A stretch of 64,000 nucleotides of DNA from Phanerochaete sordida. Lineage: Eukaryota; Basidiomycota; Agaricomycetes; Polyporales; Phanerochaetaceae. The notes beneath the pieces are model-generated. The model saw nothing but the letters and a program-made list of their open reading frames with translations. It did no database searches and had not been told where the DNA came from. The stretch spans positions 868,001-932,000 of the forward strand of contig BPQB01000002.1 in NCBI GenBank assembly GCA_019973155.2, given 5' to 3'. Within the stretch, counting starts at the first letter, position 1, and each line of letters starts with the position of its first letter. Positions 21,487 through 33,500 of the stretch are shown in pieces. The translations under genes were made by a program, and so were the position numbers.

Positions 21487-23144
21487 CTACTGCACTACAA
21501 CCCACTCGACGTCGCCTGTCATTCCCAGCTTATTCGCCTCTGAGGCGAACAAATCCATGACGGCACTTCGTATCTCCTTGTGCACATAGAATATCATCTC
21601 GACGTCGTCTTTCGGCCTCACGTCCCAGGTCCCGTCTGGTCGACGCGTCGGGTTGGGGCGGAACATCTTGAGGAACCGCGGCTCGTTGAGGACAGTATGG
21701 CAGAAACGCGTTTGGTCCGGGAACCCGAAGTGCGCGGACGTCCAGTCGAATCTGCGCCCAACGGTCAGGCGTGGTCAACATGTGCTTGCGAAGCAGGCGT
21801 ACCTCCACGTCGAGTTGACGACCATATAACCCGGGCGTTGGATGAAGTCCTGGGCCATCTCCGAGTTGATAGCATCAATAGCTAGCGGCTCGTGCGCAGC
21901 GTCGTAGGCGGCAGCGTACGCAGGATCTCGGCACTGTACAAGCGCCTTGCGTATGCGCAGCGCGATGCTGAAGACCGTTTCCTTCTCGAAGTCTTCTGCG
22001 GCTTCGGTCATCGCCCACATGAGCGCGTTCCCGACGCTATTCTTGGGCCGGGGCGGTATACCACGGCTCTACGACTGGTTGAGAATAAATGGAATACAAA
22101 GCGAAAAAGGCTACAGACCATCAGGATGGTGCTGATGTGTTGGATAGGCGGAGCTTGAGGATCGGCCTTCGACAGGCAGTACGCGACCAAGGCGACGAGG
22201 ACGTCCTGTCTCGACAGGATCGGCGGGCTCGACTCAGGACACTGTGCCAGCACGCCCTTGTGTATCGCCGCGATCTGCGCCGCCGTCAGACGAAGGTCCA
22301 GACGCAACGGTTTCTTGCGCCCCGGTTCGACATGTGGTGCGACGCCGCGCAGCGGGTACAGGTGCTGGTAGTCCGGATACGGGATCTCGCCGTAGTCCGC
22401 TGCGTTGAAGGGAAGGCGCGGCGGCGCGGCATACGATGGCGGCGGGTCCAACGGTTCGAGGCCCTGGTAATTCTGGGAGAGAAGGCGGAGGAACGAGAGC
22501 ACGACGAACCCGTCACCTACAGATGCGAGTGAGGTTGGTGTTCGGGAGTGAGTGGCAGGTCGCGTACCTATAATGTGTGCTGAGCACAAGCCGATGGAGG
22601 TGCTGCCTGTCTTCGTAAACCGAACGATCGTTGCTCGCAGGAGAGGCTCGTCGTTGTCGAAGTCGAGGTACTTCACGACGCTGATCGGTTTTGTATACGG
22701 GAACTTGGGGCTTTGTATCACCGCGTTTGCCGGCACTTCGGTATCCGCGTCGCTCTCCATGACAGTAACGGGAACACCTTGATTGATGAGACTGACCTGT
22801 GAATCTATGAGCTCTGGTTCACCTGCGGTGTACACACACGACGCTCACCGTCCAGGGGTCTTTCGGGTCCCGAGGGCGGACAATGCGACCAGCGTGAACA
22901 GGGTAGGCTTGCAGAGTCCTTGCGAGCGCGTCATTGAATTGATCTAGGTCTATCTCTCCCGGTACGATGTGAGCGGTATCGACCTGCGCCAAGGTTCACG
23001 ATGGTGAGCTTCTTGTGAGTGCGCGCCAACTGCGCAATGCCGCCTTACCTTGAAGCCAATCATGAGATCTTCCGGCCGCAGCGTATAGTGGGACTGCCCT
23101 TGGAGGACAGTGGGCTCCCTCGCTTTCACTACGTGAGTCGTCAT
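21487..23144 (-). CDS. HXXXD-type (BAHD-like) acyltransferase, copy F3
   Basis: Third acyltransferase of the array and its most upstream gene. The start at 23144 gives MTTHVVKAREPTVLQGQ; the stop is 21487-21489 after EWVVVQ. The catalytic motif is HIIGD, split by the conserved intron. Further blocks are ISLGNQGVPVTVMESDAD-like text near residue 80-100, LLSQNYQGLEPLDPP, SRQDVLVALVAYCLSKAD, PAYAAAYDAAHEPLAID and DWTSAHFGFP. It differs from F1 and F2 in its tail and lacks the duplicated 3' flank. All exons expected from F4 are present and open. The 3' gap to F2 holds the hAT miniature element. Substrate unknown. Together with F1 and F2 it carries a shared promoter block, so co-regulation is plausible. 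Confidence 0.8.
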
Positions 23145-23590
23145 GTTAGCAGAGCGAAGAGGTGAAAGGTGCTCCGGCTGCCCCCAAATTTGCTCACGTT
23201 CGATATTATACCCAGGTGCACTGAGTCATACAGTACTGGGCTCATGGCGCCGATCAATGCGGATCGGAATCCTTTGCTATCTGCTCATTGATAACACATG
23301 ACCGACGCGTTGAACGGGACCTTTTGCCGAAGACACATACTCAGCCGTCGCTTGAGTCATGGCTGGAGTCCAGGCTTCATTCGAGAATGTGCAGACAGTC
23401 CTATTATACGACGGCAGGATGCAGGTACTAAATAGCGATGTGTGAGACGTGGAGACGATGACTTGAGCTCAAAATACTGACAGTTTCCGGTGGTTAGAGA
23501 TGGTAAGTGGAACGTACGGCAAACGGTAGCGATACAGAGTAAGGCCGGAAGCCTGGAGGTCCGATGCAAGTGCAAGTCAGTGCTACGAAT
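23145..23590. other. Intergenic, F3 promoter to DUF6593 gene end
   Basis: 446 bp holding the F3 promoter block and the 3' end region of the next gene. GGCGCCGATCA at about 23247 is shared with the F2 upstream region. Confidence 0.45.
23199..23228 (-). promoter_or_regulatory. Shared promoter block upstream of F3
   Basis: TGACTC at 23223-23228 followed by GGGTATAATATCGAA on the minus strand, 55 bp from the F3 start. It is a more diverged version of the F1/F2 block. Confidence 0.5.
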
Positions 23591-24669
23591 CTACGATGGC
23601 GCTAGGCGCCGGCGCTCGAGGATGAGCGCAGAGATGAGGATATCGTCGAGGAAGGCCTGTCCCGCTGGGAACACCTTCAGCGTCGCAGCAGGCGCGGGGC
23701 GGCCATCTGCTCGCGGAACGAGGGGTGGTGGGGTGAATGTCGCTAGGAAGTGTGACGAATTGCCGACGGACTTGGTTCCCAGGTAGCACTGCGGCCGCGG
23801 TATTAGCTTCAGAACACGGACGAGAGAGGGCGCCGCACGTATTTCACGGGGTTATCAAACGCCCATGACAAGTGCTTCGACGGATCGGTCTCGAACTTCC
23901 ATTGCCAAGTACGCTGGGAGGCTGTGAGCTGCGGGCAGACGCGAGTGATGAGGCTGAGCACGCACCGACATACGGTTCCCGCCCTTCACGAGCACGGTCT
24001 CGATAACCCGCTCGACCCCGTTCATAGTTATGGTACCTTTCCGTAATGTCATCCCCATTCTGACGAGACATGAGGCCGAGAGAGCAAGGAAGACATGGGT
24101 AGGACGTACTCGAACTGGCCGACTTCCTCGCCTTCCACCGTGTCTCCGCGTGTGATGACTGTGATGTAAGACGAGGGGATAAAGCAGTTCATGCGCACAG
24201 CAATGTGGTAGAGTGGTATTGAGGCCGTCTGGCTGCGGACGACCATGGAATTGAACGAATGTAGGACGGGTGCGAAGACGTAGATGACAGGGCGGACAAC
24301 ATGTGGGCTGGTATTATCTTCGTAACTGAGAATGGGTGTGAACGACCTCTTCATGAGTAGCCAGGTACAACACACCTTGGTAATGCGTCGTGAGATACTT
24401 GTCCGCTGGTTATTGAAGAAGGAGGATCGTATGCAGAGCTGGCGGTGTCCGAGCCTCTCGATCCTCGGCTTATCGAGAGCTGGCTAGGACTTGAGGTGTT
24501 TCTCAACTCCTCTGTAGATTGGAAGTGTCTGTGGCACCGAAGATGATTGCAGTGGAGTTGTGGGGTATGGCTGAGCGACTCACTGTGTGCCCGGAGAGAC
24601 CTCGCCATTCCGCTCGTTATGCTCTGCGACACCTGCGGCCTCGTCCCATTCAGACTCGAGTATAATCAT
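23591..24669 (-). CDS. DUF6593-like protein, copy 1
   Basis: Protein with the basidiomycete DUF6593-type fold, function unknown. Exons read from the sequence include YEDNTSPHVVRPVIYVFAP through EEVGQFE, then MGMTLRKGTITMNGVERVIE ending KGGN, then a QWKFETDPSKHLSWAFDN exon, and a last exon ending ILISALILERRRLAPS with the stop at 23591-23593. The joins use GTACGT, GTATGT and GTGCGG donors and keep frame. The C-terminal pattern, an aliphatic strand followed by a basic end, matches the gene at 50945-52009 (ILISALIVERKLTLSF), and both have the strand VGxFE just before the same intron. The start at 24669 (MIILESEWD) is the least certain part, because the first intron was not fixed. Confidence 0.6.
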
Positions 24670-25526
24670 CTTGCTGTGCGGCCTAGGCAGTCGTTAAGAG
24701 CACCGTCGTCGTAGCTTCATTTGACAAGAAGCGCAGGGAGGAGATGCATCAGCTTGACGGGCGGTCAGAGTGAGGTCTGGAGGCAAGTGCCCGAATTTCC
24801 CACCGTAAACCGGATTTTCGGACTCGGTCGTGACTTCAAAATCTATCCGCTCACCCTGGCACTCTCGTACGAACATTCTTTTGTCTATCGTTCTCCGGCC
24901 GCAGCAGCGGCGTGCAGCATTGTCTCCCGACGGCTGCGGTGGGCGTCCGGCGCGTCCCGCCCAATAGAGGCGGGTTCGGCGGCGGAGCGGCGGCCATAAT
25001 GGGGCGCTCTCGGCCCGTACGGGAAACAATGGGCTCGTCGGCGACGCCGACGTCCGCCGACAATTCAAGACATTTGAGGCGAGAACAAAGGCGGGCCTCC
25101 TTCTGACTTCCATCTGATAGCGCATACACTCCGAAATAAGGACGAGGCGGGGGCAGACCGACGCGAGGCGGGGTTCTTGATTGATGCGAGTGGCGGGTGG
25201 GAGGGCGCGCGGCGGGGCTATGCTCCATATGGCAGGCGTCGGCGCTGGCCCAGACGGCGGACCTGCCATATCAGGCCATCGCCCGCCGCTAGCTGCGCGT
25301 CAAACCCAAGTACCTGTGTGGCAGATCAGTATCGCAGCGTACTCGTGTCTCCCGCCGCGTCGGCCATCGCCCCGCCGTTTGTGAGCGTCGCGCAAACAAA
25401 TGGCCTATATAACGGGGCAGAGTCAGTCCTGCCATTCTCATCCCGCCCCGCCTCCTCTCGCTCCCGCAACCCATCTGCTCTCGCTCCCGAAGGCTCCTTG
25501 ACTCCTCTGCGCAACTATAAGCCAGA
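24670..25526. other. Divergent intergenic region
   Basis: 857 bp, GC-rich, between the divergently transcribed DUF6593 gene and the DUF6699 gene. It contains the TATA box of the latter at 25406-25412. Nothing else is recognised. Confidence 0.5.
25406..25412 (+). promoter_or_regulatory. TATA box of DUF6699 gene 1
   Basis: TATATAA, 115 bp upstream of the start at 25527, followed by a pyrimidine-rich leader. Confidence 0.7.
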
Positions 25527-26255
25527 ATGCAGTACCCTAACACTCCCTCGTCTCATCAAGGGCAGGCTGCCCCGCGCACTCCGCCGTCGCAGACTGGCCA
25601 GATCCATCACACCAACGGGCAGCTCCCGACCCCGCACGCGCCCTATATGCACGCGACCGCGCTGCCGTACGGCGCACAGGCGCCTGTGTATGCAGGCTTT
25701 CCGCCGACACCATACATGCCGACCGTGCCTCTTCCCATGCAGCACACCAACAGTGAGTCAAGCGCATATTGCCGCTTCTGCGCACGCTAACCGAGCATTG
25801 CAGCTGGCCTCCTCACTCCTCCGGACAGCCCGGCAAGCCGGACGCAGGCCCTGATGAACCTGAACCCCCATCTCACTAATCCTGGCTTTGCCTATGATCT
25901 GAAATACGACGTCGAGCGGTCTGGCCTGCGCTCTGGACAGTTGCGCGAGAGCGCGACGTTCCCTGGGACTGGGAGCTTAGTTGTCTACGTACAGACCTCT
26001 ACTGGCCATATGCACGCGATCAACGTAGGGGACGGGCGCACGATGCTCACTGTCGGCGACGTCTTGCATCGTCTTCACCGGGAGCTGAACAGAGGTGAGC
26101 ACCCATTATACCCACAATTTTTGCACCTGATTGACGGAACTTCCGCAGCCTTTCCCGATAACACCAACCTCCTGCACGCTACCGGACGGCGCTACATTTT
26201 TGAAGGACTCGAATACCGTGGAGGCGATACCTGCGTCCTCAAGCACAGGCGTTGA
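25527..26255 (+). CDS. DUF6699-domain protein 1
   Basis: 207 residues in three exons: 25527-25752, 25804-26094 and 26149-26255. The first 75 residues are a Pro/Gln/Thr-rich, probably disordered region. The domain follows: MNLNPHLTNPGFAYDLKYDV, RESATFPGTGSLVVYV, then INVGDGRTMLTVGDVLHRLH. This order (NPxL, xYDl, AtfP, strand, TVgDVL) is typical of the basidiomycete DUF6699 family. The function of that family is unknown. The C-terminal exon ends GGDTCVLKHRR. No signal peptide is present, so a nuclear or cytosolic location is likely. A second member (29305-30560) lies nearby in opposite orientation, but with a different N-terminus. Confidence 0.75.
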
Positions 26256-27362
26256 GTGTCGCGCTCTGGCTTCCGTCTGCCTCAATCCGCGTTCCAGTTA
26301 TGGGACTTACGAAAGCATGGACATCGTTGCCCATTAATGAATTGTTCTCCGGGACCCGACGGTGTACAGTAAGGTTTGTAGCCCATTTCTCTCATCTTAT
26401 CTCGCATAATACCTCTTCGCACCACGCTGTATTACCTAGCACCCCTGTAGTTTAGCTGTGTTCGCTGCCCCTCGCCCCTCGCCCCTCGTCATCTCCACTC
26501 GCTCTCGCTGCCTCCCCTCCCGCTGTTTATCGCTAATTTGTCGCCTCTGCGTCTGTTCTCGAACTCTATCGTCCAAGTCTGTGTGTACCTCAATAGTAGT
26601 AGCAGTAGATAGTAGATATATAGCAAGAAATAAATTGTTTGAAGTCTAGTATCACGTCGTGTTGGATGTACTTCCGGTCTTGCAGCAGTTAAGTACCAGA
26701 AATTGCGGCAGTGGAAGACAAGCGGCGACTAGGTACTTCCGGGAGAGAAAAGACCTCAGGTAGCTTTACAACGTTCCAGCTTCCAGCTACCTGTGCATCA
26801 TCTTGCGATTTAGTGCGTCGCACCGACTCATTTTTACAGAAAACAGAGCCGCGCGTCGCATGTTACCTTGACCGCCGTTAGACTACTTGCATTCACCGTG
26901 CCCTCACGTCACGCGCTGCAACTTGCGCTCACTTCCGACGCACCGCTGTAAGAATTGTAGCTTAAACAATGAGAGCAATATGTGCGCTGTGCAGTCGAGT
27001 CTATCGTCCATGCGAGCGTGACGCTGGACACGGTCTCAAGGCATCTGGTACCAAGTGCGGCTCTAGCTCTGCGCTTCGTCTCCAAAGGCCCTACTATCAC
27101 AAATTGTAATTCGGCACATAGTGAAGATGGTGAAGGACATGAAATTCATGCGTGAGCATCTTTGTAGAGGAGGAGATGTGTTTGTCTGTGTGCGATCCTC
27201 TCCCAGCGTAGGGCGTGGGCGCTTGGATTAGGCGCCTATATGAGAATTTCAGCCCAGAGCTCGTATGAACACGCAAAAAAATCGCGTTTTCGCTCGCTGC
27301 ACTGTACAGACTGTCTCTTGAGCTTCCAAGCATCTTCCGCTGAAGAATAAAAACAAAAAGCT
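26256..27362. other. Intergenic, DUF6699 gene 1 to tRNA-Thr
   Basis: About 1.1 kb. It holds the likely 3' untranslated part of the DUF6699 gene (pyrimidine-rich, CCCTCGCCCCTCG repeats at about 26470-26490) and, at 27346-27360, T-rich runs on the minus strand that fit a Pol III terminator. No gene is seen. Confidence 0.5.
27346..27360 (-). terminator. Pol III terminator of tRNA-Thr
   Basis: On the minus strand, TTTTT GTTTTT follows the tRNA 3' end within a few bases. Confidence 0.75.
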
Positions 27363-27455
27363 TCCCATTAGCCGACTCGAACGACTGGCCTCGTCATTTA
27401 GGTCACGTGATCGTGGGATACTAGTGACGCGCTCTACCAGCTGAGCTAAACGGGA
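27363..27455 (-). tRNA. tRNA-Thr (anticodon AGT) with a 21-nt intron
   Basis: A full cloverleaf can be drawn. The acceptor stem is TCCCGTT paired with AATGGGA (one G-U), the D arm GCTC..GAGC, the anticodon stem CGTCA/TGACG with loop CTAGTA, and the T arm AGTCG-TTCGAGT-CGGCT. The intron of 21 nt sits after the base 3' of the anticodon, the usual place for eukaryotic tRNA introns. The A and B boxes are intact. Confidence 0.92.
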
Positions 27456-27639
27456 GATGTACGGTAGGTTTGAGCGCACCCCACGTCGTGCATAGCGCCT
27501 TCCGCGCGCGACATGTCGCGCTGCCTGGCTCTAGCACAAGTTGTTCCTCGCTCGCTCACTGACGGTTCCGCACCATCTTTCCTGCCTATTCATTCTTCTT
27601 CGCTGGCTCTGCTTCTCTCGCATAGATCTGCCTCACGCC

Positions 27640-28677
27640 ATGTTTCTCGCGCGTTACTTCAGTCTTCTCTTGATCTTGGCGGGTGTCTGTCGTGGAGTCG
27701 ATGAAGAACGCGAGGAGGTCGTGGACACCACCGACTTGTCTATGTGTATGAACAAACTCCTGCAGGCTGACGACGACATGTTCGACTGGGTATCTACAAA
27801 TCCCTCGCTTCTCGTGTCTCTGGCTTTGAACCTCAACCGGACTGGGTCCTGCGGTTTCGACGATCTCCTGTCTGGTGCTACCGGCGACGCATCTGGGTCA
27901 CCGCTTCGCGTACAAGACGGCACGAGGACCATCCAACGCAGGCAAGACGAATCCAACGCTCCGACAGATCTCAGACCCACCCCTGCGCCGACGGGCCCCG
28001 CGAGTCTAGACACGACCGTGCACATCACCGACGAGCATAATTTTGCCTTGCTTCTTCCCAGCAGGCAAGGAGGTGCGCATTTTAACAGCGCAGCACGTAT
28101 ACGGCTAAATCTAATGACGCCTTGCAGAGCTGGTGTCTGATGCCGAAAGTGACGGTGTCTCGTTCTGCACTCCCACGAGCGGTGATTCATCGTGCACCGG
28201 GCAACGCATGCAAGGAGGCTTTATCGTCGCAGCAGCTCTCCAACACGCTGACGACGGCTCCTGGGTCCAGGTAAGCGTTCGGCCTCGGCCGCACGTCATG
28301 GCTGTACCTGCTATCATACTCATTTCCGCTGATTGATAGGTAACCGGATGTATCGACCCTTCCAAGTCCCTGCTCGACCCGTCGGACGCGGGTGGTCAGA
28401 TGGATGTGCGTTTCCCAAACGGTGCTCAGTGCACGTTTGGCGGGTATGGCGCAAGCTTTATCGAACTGTTCGTGCTCTCTGTCTCCTCGTTTACGTCGCG
28501 CTCATGCGATAATTCACCCTGCCCAGAGTTGAACCAGCCCTCGGGCGGTTCTGCCTGCGCTGTTGCGCCTCTGAGAACGACCAGGTCAATTGCAACTCAC
28601 ATCGAGATCGCGAGGGGTGCCCGAATGCTATCCCTGGAACGTACGACTTCCCCGAGGTCGGTGTCAGCTGCTCGTAA
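27640..28677 (+). CDS. Secreted cysteine-rich protein, function unknown
   Basis: 284 residues in four exons: 27640-28072, 28128-28270, 28340-28467 and 28527-28677. The N-terminus (MFLARYFSLLLILAGVCRG) is a clear signal peptide. A Thr/Pro-rich linker follows, with an Arg-Arg at the QRRQDE stretch that could be a processing site. The C-terminal half holds many cysteines in a regular spacing: CTPTSGDSSC, GCIDPSKSL, GAQCTFGGYGASF, RFCLRCC, NCNSH, GCPNAIPGTYDF and a final GVSCS. This arrangement is known from uncharacterised secreted proteins of mushroom-forming fungi. All joins keep frame with GT-AG sites. Likely extracellular, disulfide-bonded. No enzyme motif is seen. Confidence 0.75.
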
Positions 28678-29304
28678 TGCAACCCTTCGATACAACGCCT
28701 CCTTCATTTGTCGGATAGTAACTGCCTCCAGTCTCCCTCCCAACCGCCACATTGCGTCACGTCTTGGTATCCGCATCGCGACATCCCCGACGCGGGCTTC
28801 TTTTCGACTTTGTTCTCTTCCCTGCCTCTCCGGACTCGTCCAAATAACCCTCAGCTGTCGCGCGATAAGCAGCAGCAACGTGTCTATACCCGTTTGGCAA
28901 CTGTAATCCCAGCCCTGTAATTCCCTTGGATCCCCAACCCTGACCCGTGAAAAAATACTCTGGTAAAATATTGCAGATTGCATTACGGTACGGGCAAAGC
29001 TGCGTACACATGAGCATGGGTATGTAAGTACATGAATCCTACGAGTGGTGATGTCATCTGAACCTAGGTAAGAAAACCGTGATAAAGTACAGAGTCCGTG
29101 CATGTCAACCGAGACAACTATGAGCTTGATCTATGGTACATGGGCATAACAAGTCATGAAGTCGTGATAGGATCGCAAGAGAACCAGGAGAGAACGAGAG
29201 CGACGCAGCATAGCAAGCAGGCAACCAGCAATTTTGGCGTCCGGTATCAAACCGGACATGAGCGAGAAGTGAAGAAAGAAAGATGGGAACAAGGAGGGCA
29301 GGCT
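28678..29304. other. Convergent intergenic region
   Basis: 627 bp between the ends of the secreted protein gene and DUF6699 gene 2. Nothing is seen beyond presumed 3' ends. Confidence 0.4.
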
Positions 29305-30560
29305 TTACTTCGAAAAGACCAGCTTGCCAACCCCGGCGCTCTTGTCGACCTCGACGCCGACGAGCTTGGTCTTCTCCCCAAGCCAGTCTATCCGGCGCAC
29401 GCCGCTGCGGCGGTCCATGCTCATGCGCTCGCAGCGCGCCTCGAAACGCTTCGCGACCTTCTTCTGCGCGCTGCCGAGGGCCTCCCACTCCTCGGGCGTG
29501 ATCGGCGTCCAGAGCGTCGTGTGCACGGCGTGGAGCACGTCGAGGATGGTGATCGCGTTCGCGCTCCCGCTGCGCCCGCTCTTCGGCGGCCCAATCGTGA
29601 AGCGCGGGCCCGAGCCGGACACGATGACTGGCCACGGGAACTTGTCCGAGCGCAGGATCAGCTTCGACGAGGACGGCGTCGGCGGATCCGTCGCGGGCTG
29701 CGCGAGCGTGTGCGCCGGAATCGCGCTGTGCGTCGCGCGGTCGAGCACTGTCCGTGCCGACGGCGAGAACGAGACGTCGTACGTAACCGGCGCGCGGTGC
29801 AGCCGGGTGTGGGCGAGCAGCGGGTGCATGTGCAGGGCACCCTGGCGGGGATTCACGTATGCTGAGGGCTGCGAGTGTGCTCGGGAACGGCCGTGCTCGC
29901 CGTCTGGGGCAACAAGCGTCGGTTATTATTTGGACGGCGGAGGAACGTGAACGACTTACATGAGGACGCGCTTCCGACGCTACCGGCCGTCTGCCAGCTG
30001 TTGTTTGACGTGAGCGGAGGCCGAGTATCCGCGTACGGCGCGTGTGAGTGGTGGTGCCCGGTGTCCGATCGCGACGAGCTGTAGGGCACGCTGCTCATAG
30101 TCGTAAAGAGGGACGAGTTCGAGTTGGATCTCGAACTGGCCGGCGTGAACGCTCCAGCCGAGGACGTGTAGATGGGGGCTACATGAGATAATAATGAGCT
30201 CGGACTCTCTCGGTTCACGGAACGGAAGAAATACGTACCAGCCTTGGTGCTTGCCCGCTTGAGCACTTGTGGCCTCAAGTCCGAGGTGTGCGAGCTGGAG
30301 CTTCCCCGCCTGCCGTAACCATACGCCGACCTTGTATCTGGGGTGGCAGTTGCATACCGGAGAGGTGAGGGCGCTGCAGAATGCGAGTGTGACGTGGAGT
30401 AGGAGTGGCCTCTGTGCGTCTCTGGTCGGGCAAGCGGGACGCCGGTCGGCGCGGTCGCGTAGATATTGGATGGAGTGGATTTCGAGCGAGAGTGTGATTT
30501 GGGGGTCGACTGGTTATTACTACTAGAGCTCCCGAACCAGTTCCGGAATACCGACGGCAT
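29305..30560 (-). CDS. DUF6699-domain protein 2
   Basis: 379 residues in three exons: 30239-30560, 29960-30178 and 29305-29903. The N-terminal half is low in complexity, rich in Ser/Thr/Tyr/His, and likely disordered (MPSVFRNWFGSSSSNN, then SHSHSAAPSPL). The DUF6699 domain occupies roughly residues 195-379: MHPLLAHTRLHRAPVTYDV, IPAHTLAQPATDPP, LRSDKFPWPVIVSG, ITILDVLHAVHTTLWTP and EEWEALGSAQKKVAKRFEAR. It ends GKLVFSK. This is the longer and more typical version of the domain, with the PWPV strand that the other copy lacks. A TATA-like ATATAAA lies at 30728-30734. The function is unknown. Confidence 0.78.
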
Positions 30561-33500
30561 GGTGGAGAGAAGTCGTTCGCGTAACTGAGACAATCGAGAT
30601 TGGTCGTGGAGTGACAGTCGTACAGAGGTCGTGAGCGGTCGAGGATACACAACGACAGCCGCGGAAGGTGGTCTGACGTGTCGTGGTTGAAGTGGGATGG
30701 GATGGAGAGTGCGAACAAGGTCGGGGCTTTATATCGCGCGAAGGGCGAACCGCTCTGGACTCGAACTGGGACTGCGAGACACAGGCCGCACGTTCTGCGG
30801 GCTCTGGACTCTCAGCATCAGGAGGAACCCCGAAATGATGCATGACCTGGCATAGCATCAAAGCCGAGGCGTGTAGTAATGGGACAGCCAGATCGCAGAG
30901 ACCGGCCTGCATCTGCCACAACGGTCGGTAGACGTGTCAGGGAATTCCATTTCCCACCGCCTCCCAGCCGGGGAACGGGAGGCACCCACCTAATTGGAAA
31001 AGCGAAACAAAACCAGGCATTGGTCGCGGACAGCCGTTAGGTAAACGTCGTGTGATAGGCGACGTTGTGACCGCCGTAGCAATCTCTGTTTGATTTCGAG
31101 AACGCACGCAGCGCCGCGTGTTGCAGGCGTGGCCGACCTTTTGGGGGCGGAGTGCAGGGCGTTGTTCCTGTCCAGCGCATGATCGCGCCCGTGGCGGTCG
31201 GCACCGCCGCGCGTCGGACTCAGTGCAAGCCACCGTGAGGTCATTTTGTCCGAAGACACATTCGTCCGCACCATTTCGCACGTTATCGCTGGCTGCGTGA
31301 GATAACCAGAGCGCGCACGTAGCAGCATGTGCGTAATGATCTGCAGTAAAGCAAAAGAGAGTGACAGAGATACACACGGCTGAGGCCGCTGCGCTTAGCG
31401 AATAGGATAGGAACAAGGACGCACTTACCCCGAGGCACTTCTGCTCGGCTGTTCCCAACCGGTCTTCACGCATCGCTGCCTAGAGCATGACGCGATCGCA
31501 TTGCCAATTGAATTGCATCGGGTTAAGATACAGATCCCTGATCTGCGGTGCGCTTTTCTGAGTCCCACATACGTACACTAGATTCTGCCGCCGGCGGTGC
31601 ACATGGAACTCTTGCTTTTCAGCTGTCCGAGGGGACGCGGAGTAGGCAGAAACCTAGTATCTGGGACACTTTGGGACAGATGAAGGGACCGCGTGCCCTG
31701 TGGATATCCAAAGCTTGTGTGGTTTGATGAGCTCGTTGCACGCAGGAATGCTGCGGTACGTACAAGAGTGCACGAGACGCTCGGAGATCGCTGCGGCCGC
31801 CGCCAGAGAACGAGACACCGACGCTTCGGGGCAAGGGCTAGAGCGTGCAGGAACCCCGCCGGAGGGGACGGCCTAAAGCCGTAGCGTACTCGACAGGAAG
31901 GTGGACCCACTACGCGAGGACGCTCCTGTTCTGATGCTAAGCGGAGCGGTCTGGCCCTAGGACGAGTCTTGAACCGGAATGCAACATGGTTGCCGCTGTA
32001 AACGCTTGAGGTCGGGCTGTGCCTTTACAAGCGAGACCTGGACGCAAGTGCGCGGCGAGTGTGGTGAGGGAGGAGATATGGGGTACTCTTCGCGGGTCGC
32101 CGAGCGCAAATTCGACGAGCTGGAGCTCTAGACTGGCAGGGAAGATCGTGCGCGGGCGTATGACCGCAGATTACGGCCTGTCTACTGAACAGCAGGCCGT
32201 GAAGACGGAGGAAAGATGCGAGGTGCCGTAGAAGGAATTTCAAGACCTCTTCAAGGCTCTGACTGTCCCGACGGTTCCGTGTCGTACGAGCGCAGAAGAG
32301 GGAAACGCGCTGGCTAGAAAGTCAACATTCGCCCAAGCAGCCATGGAAACTAGAGCTCGTCGCCGCAGCGTCGTTAGAATTGCCACAATCTATTGCAGAA
32401 AGCTACCCAGAGGGAGCTCGTCTACTCCACCGGTTGAATGCGAACCGGACGTGAGTTCGAGCCTCTGAATTCAATCAACACAGGGCTCACCGTTGCACAG
32501 GCCAGACCGTTCGACGGCGGGGCCATGGTCTTCATCATAGGGGGTCTTCACCGCCGCAGACACGAGGCTTGAGATCCTCTCTCCGCAAAAGACGTCTCGC
32601 GCAAAGCAGGCATTCTGTGGCCTGCACCTGCCTCGGAAGACTGCGTCCCACACGCTGCGTGGTACGCGCATTCATTATGAGCAGCGGGTATATGTGTAGT
32701 AGCCAACCTACTTACGAGCACGCCCATTTGACCCTGAGTTTCTGTGCCACTGAAGACGGGGTCTCGATTAGCCAATAAACTCGACTGGTAGCAACAGCTG
32801 AGAGCGCGCATTAGCATATGTTGAAACAACGGGCTGGTACTGCAATCCAATGCTGCGATACCAAATTGCTGTCAAGCTGCACATTCTGTCCGAAAGAGGA
32901 TTTCGCTCAGGGTGCTTCATTTCTCTTGTCGATGTCGGAGAGACCCGTGGAGGAGCAGGGTGAAACGGTGCTGGCGGAAGGACTAGCGGTCGAAACTATC
33001 GGAAACGGCGTGTACACCTGCAGCACTGATCATAGAGGCAGTGCGTTCGACGTGCAGCTCAAAATGAGGCGCAGACGAGCACATACCTTGCGTTGAATGT
33101 CTCAGGCTTTGACCTATCCATGACCCGGTCCTGTATCAACGCATTAGCCGGACACGTTCTGCAGCGCATTTGCGGCTCACCGTCCTGGGCTGAGGGCTTC
33201 TGACATCGATGAGCTCTACGCGCGGTAGGCTACTACTCGCTGCCCCTCTAGATCTGCAAAGGGTCGCGTGAGGTGCTCGGGCGGAGGGTCGGCGACTGCA
33301 TGCTGGAATGCACAGATGTGATGCAAGTCGTCGGCAACGAAGCTGGCCCAGAGGTATATGCAAAACATGTGGATCAGAGGCAGCTTCGCGGCAGAGATGC
33401 GTACACAACATGGCGTTGCCGCAGACATTCGACAAAAATTAGCGAGAGGCGTGGCTGGCTAGAAGCGCATGCAAGTCGACAGTTGCGCTAGGACGCGAGG

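Noticed and set aside
218..23144. A classical secondary-metabolite gene cluster
   Set aside because: Acyltransferases are present, but no polyketide synthase, peptide synthase, terpene cyclase, P450, transporter or pathway regulator is seen in the window.
29098..29865. A plus-strand gene of 255 codons
   Set aside because: It is the complement of the DUF6699 exon, which has clear domain motifs on the other strand.
30750..30800. A tRNA-like B box (AGTTCGAGTCC on the minus strand)
   Set aside because: The flanks do not form a T stem, and no A box lies at the right distance.
32380..32470. A second tRNA gene suggested by GTTCGAGCC
   Set aside because: T stem does not pair and no acceptor or anticodon stem can be drawn.
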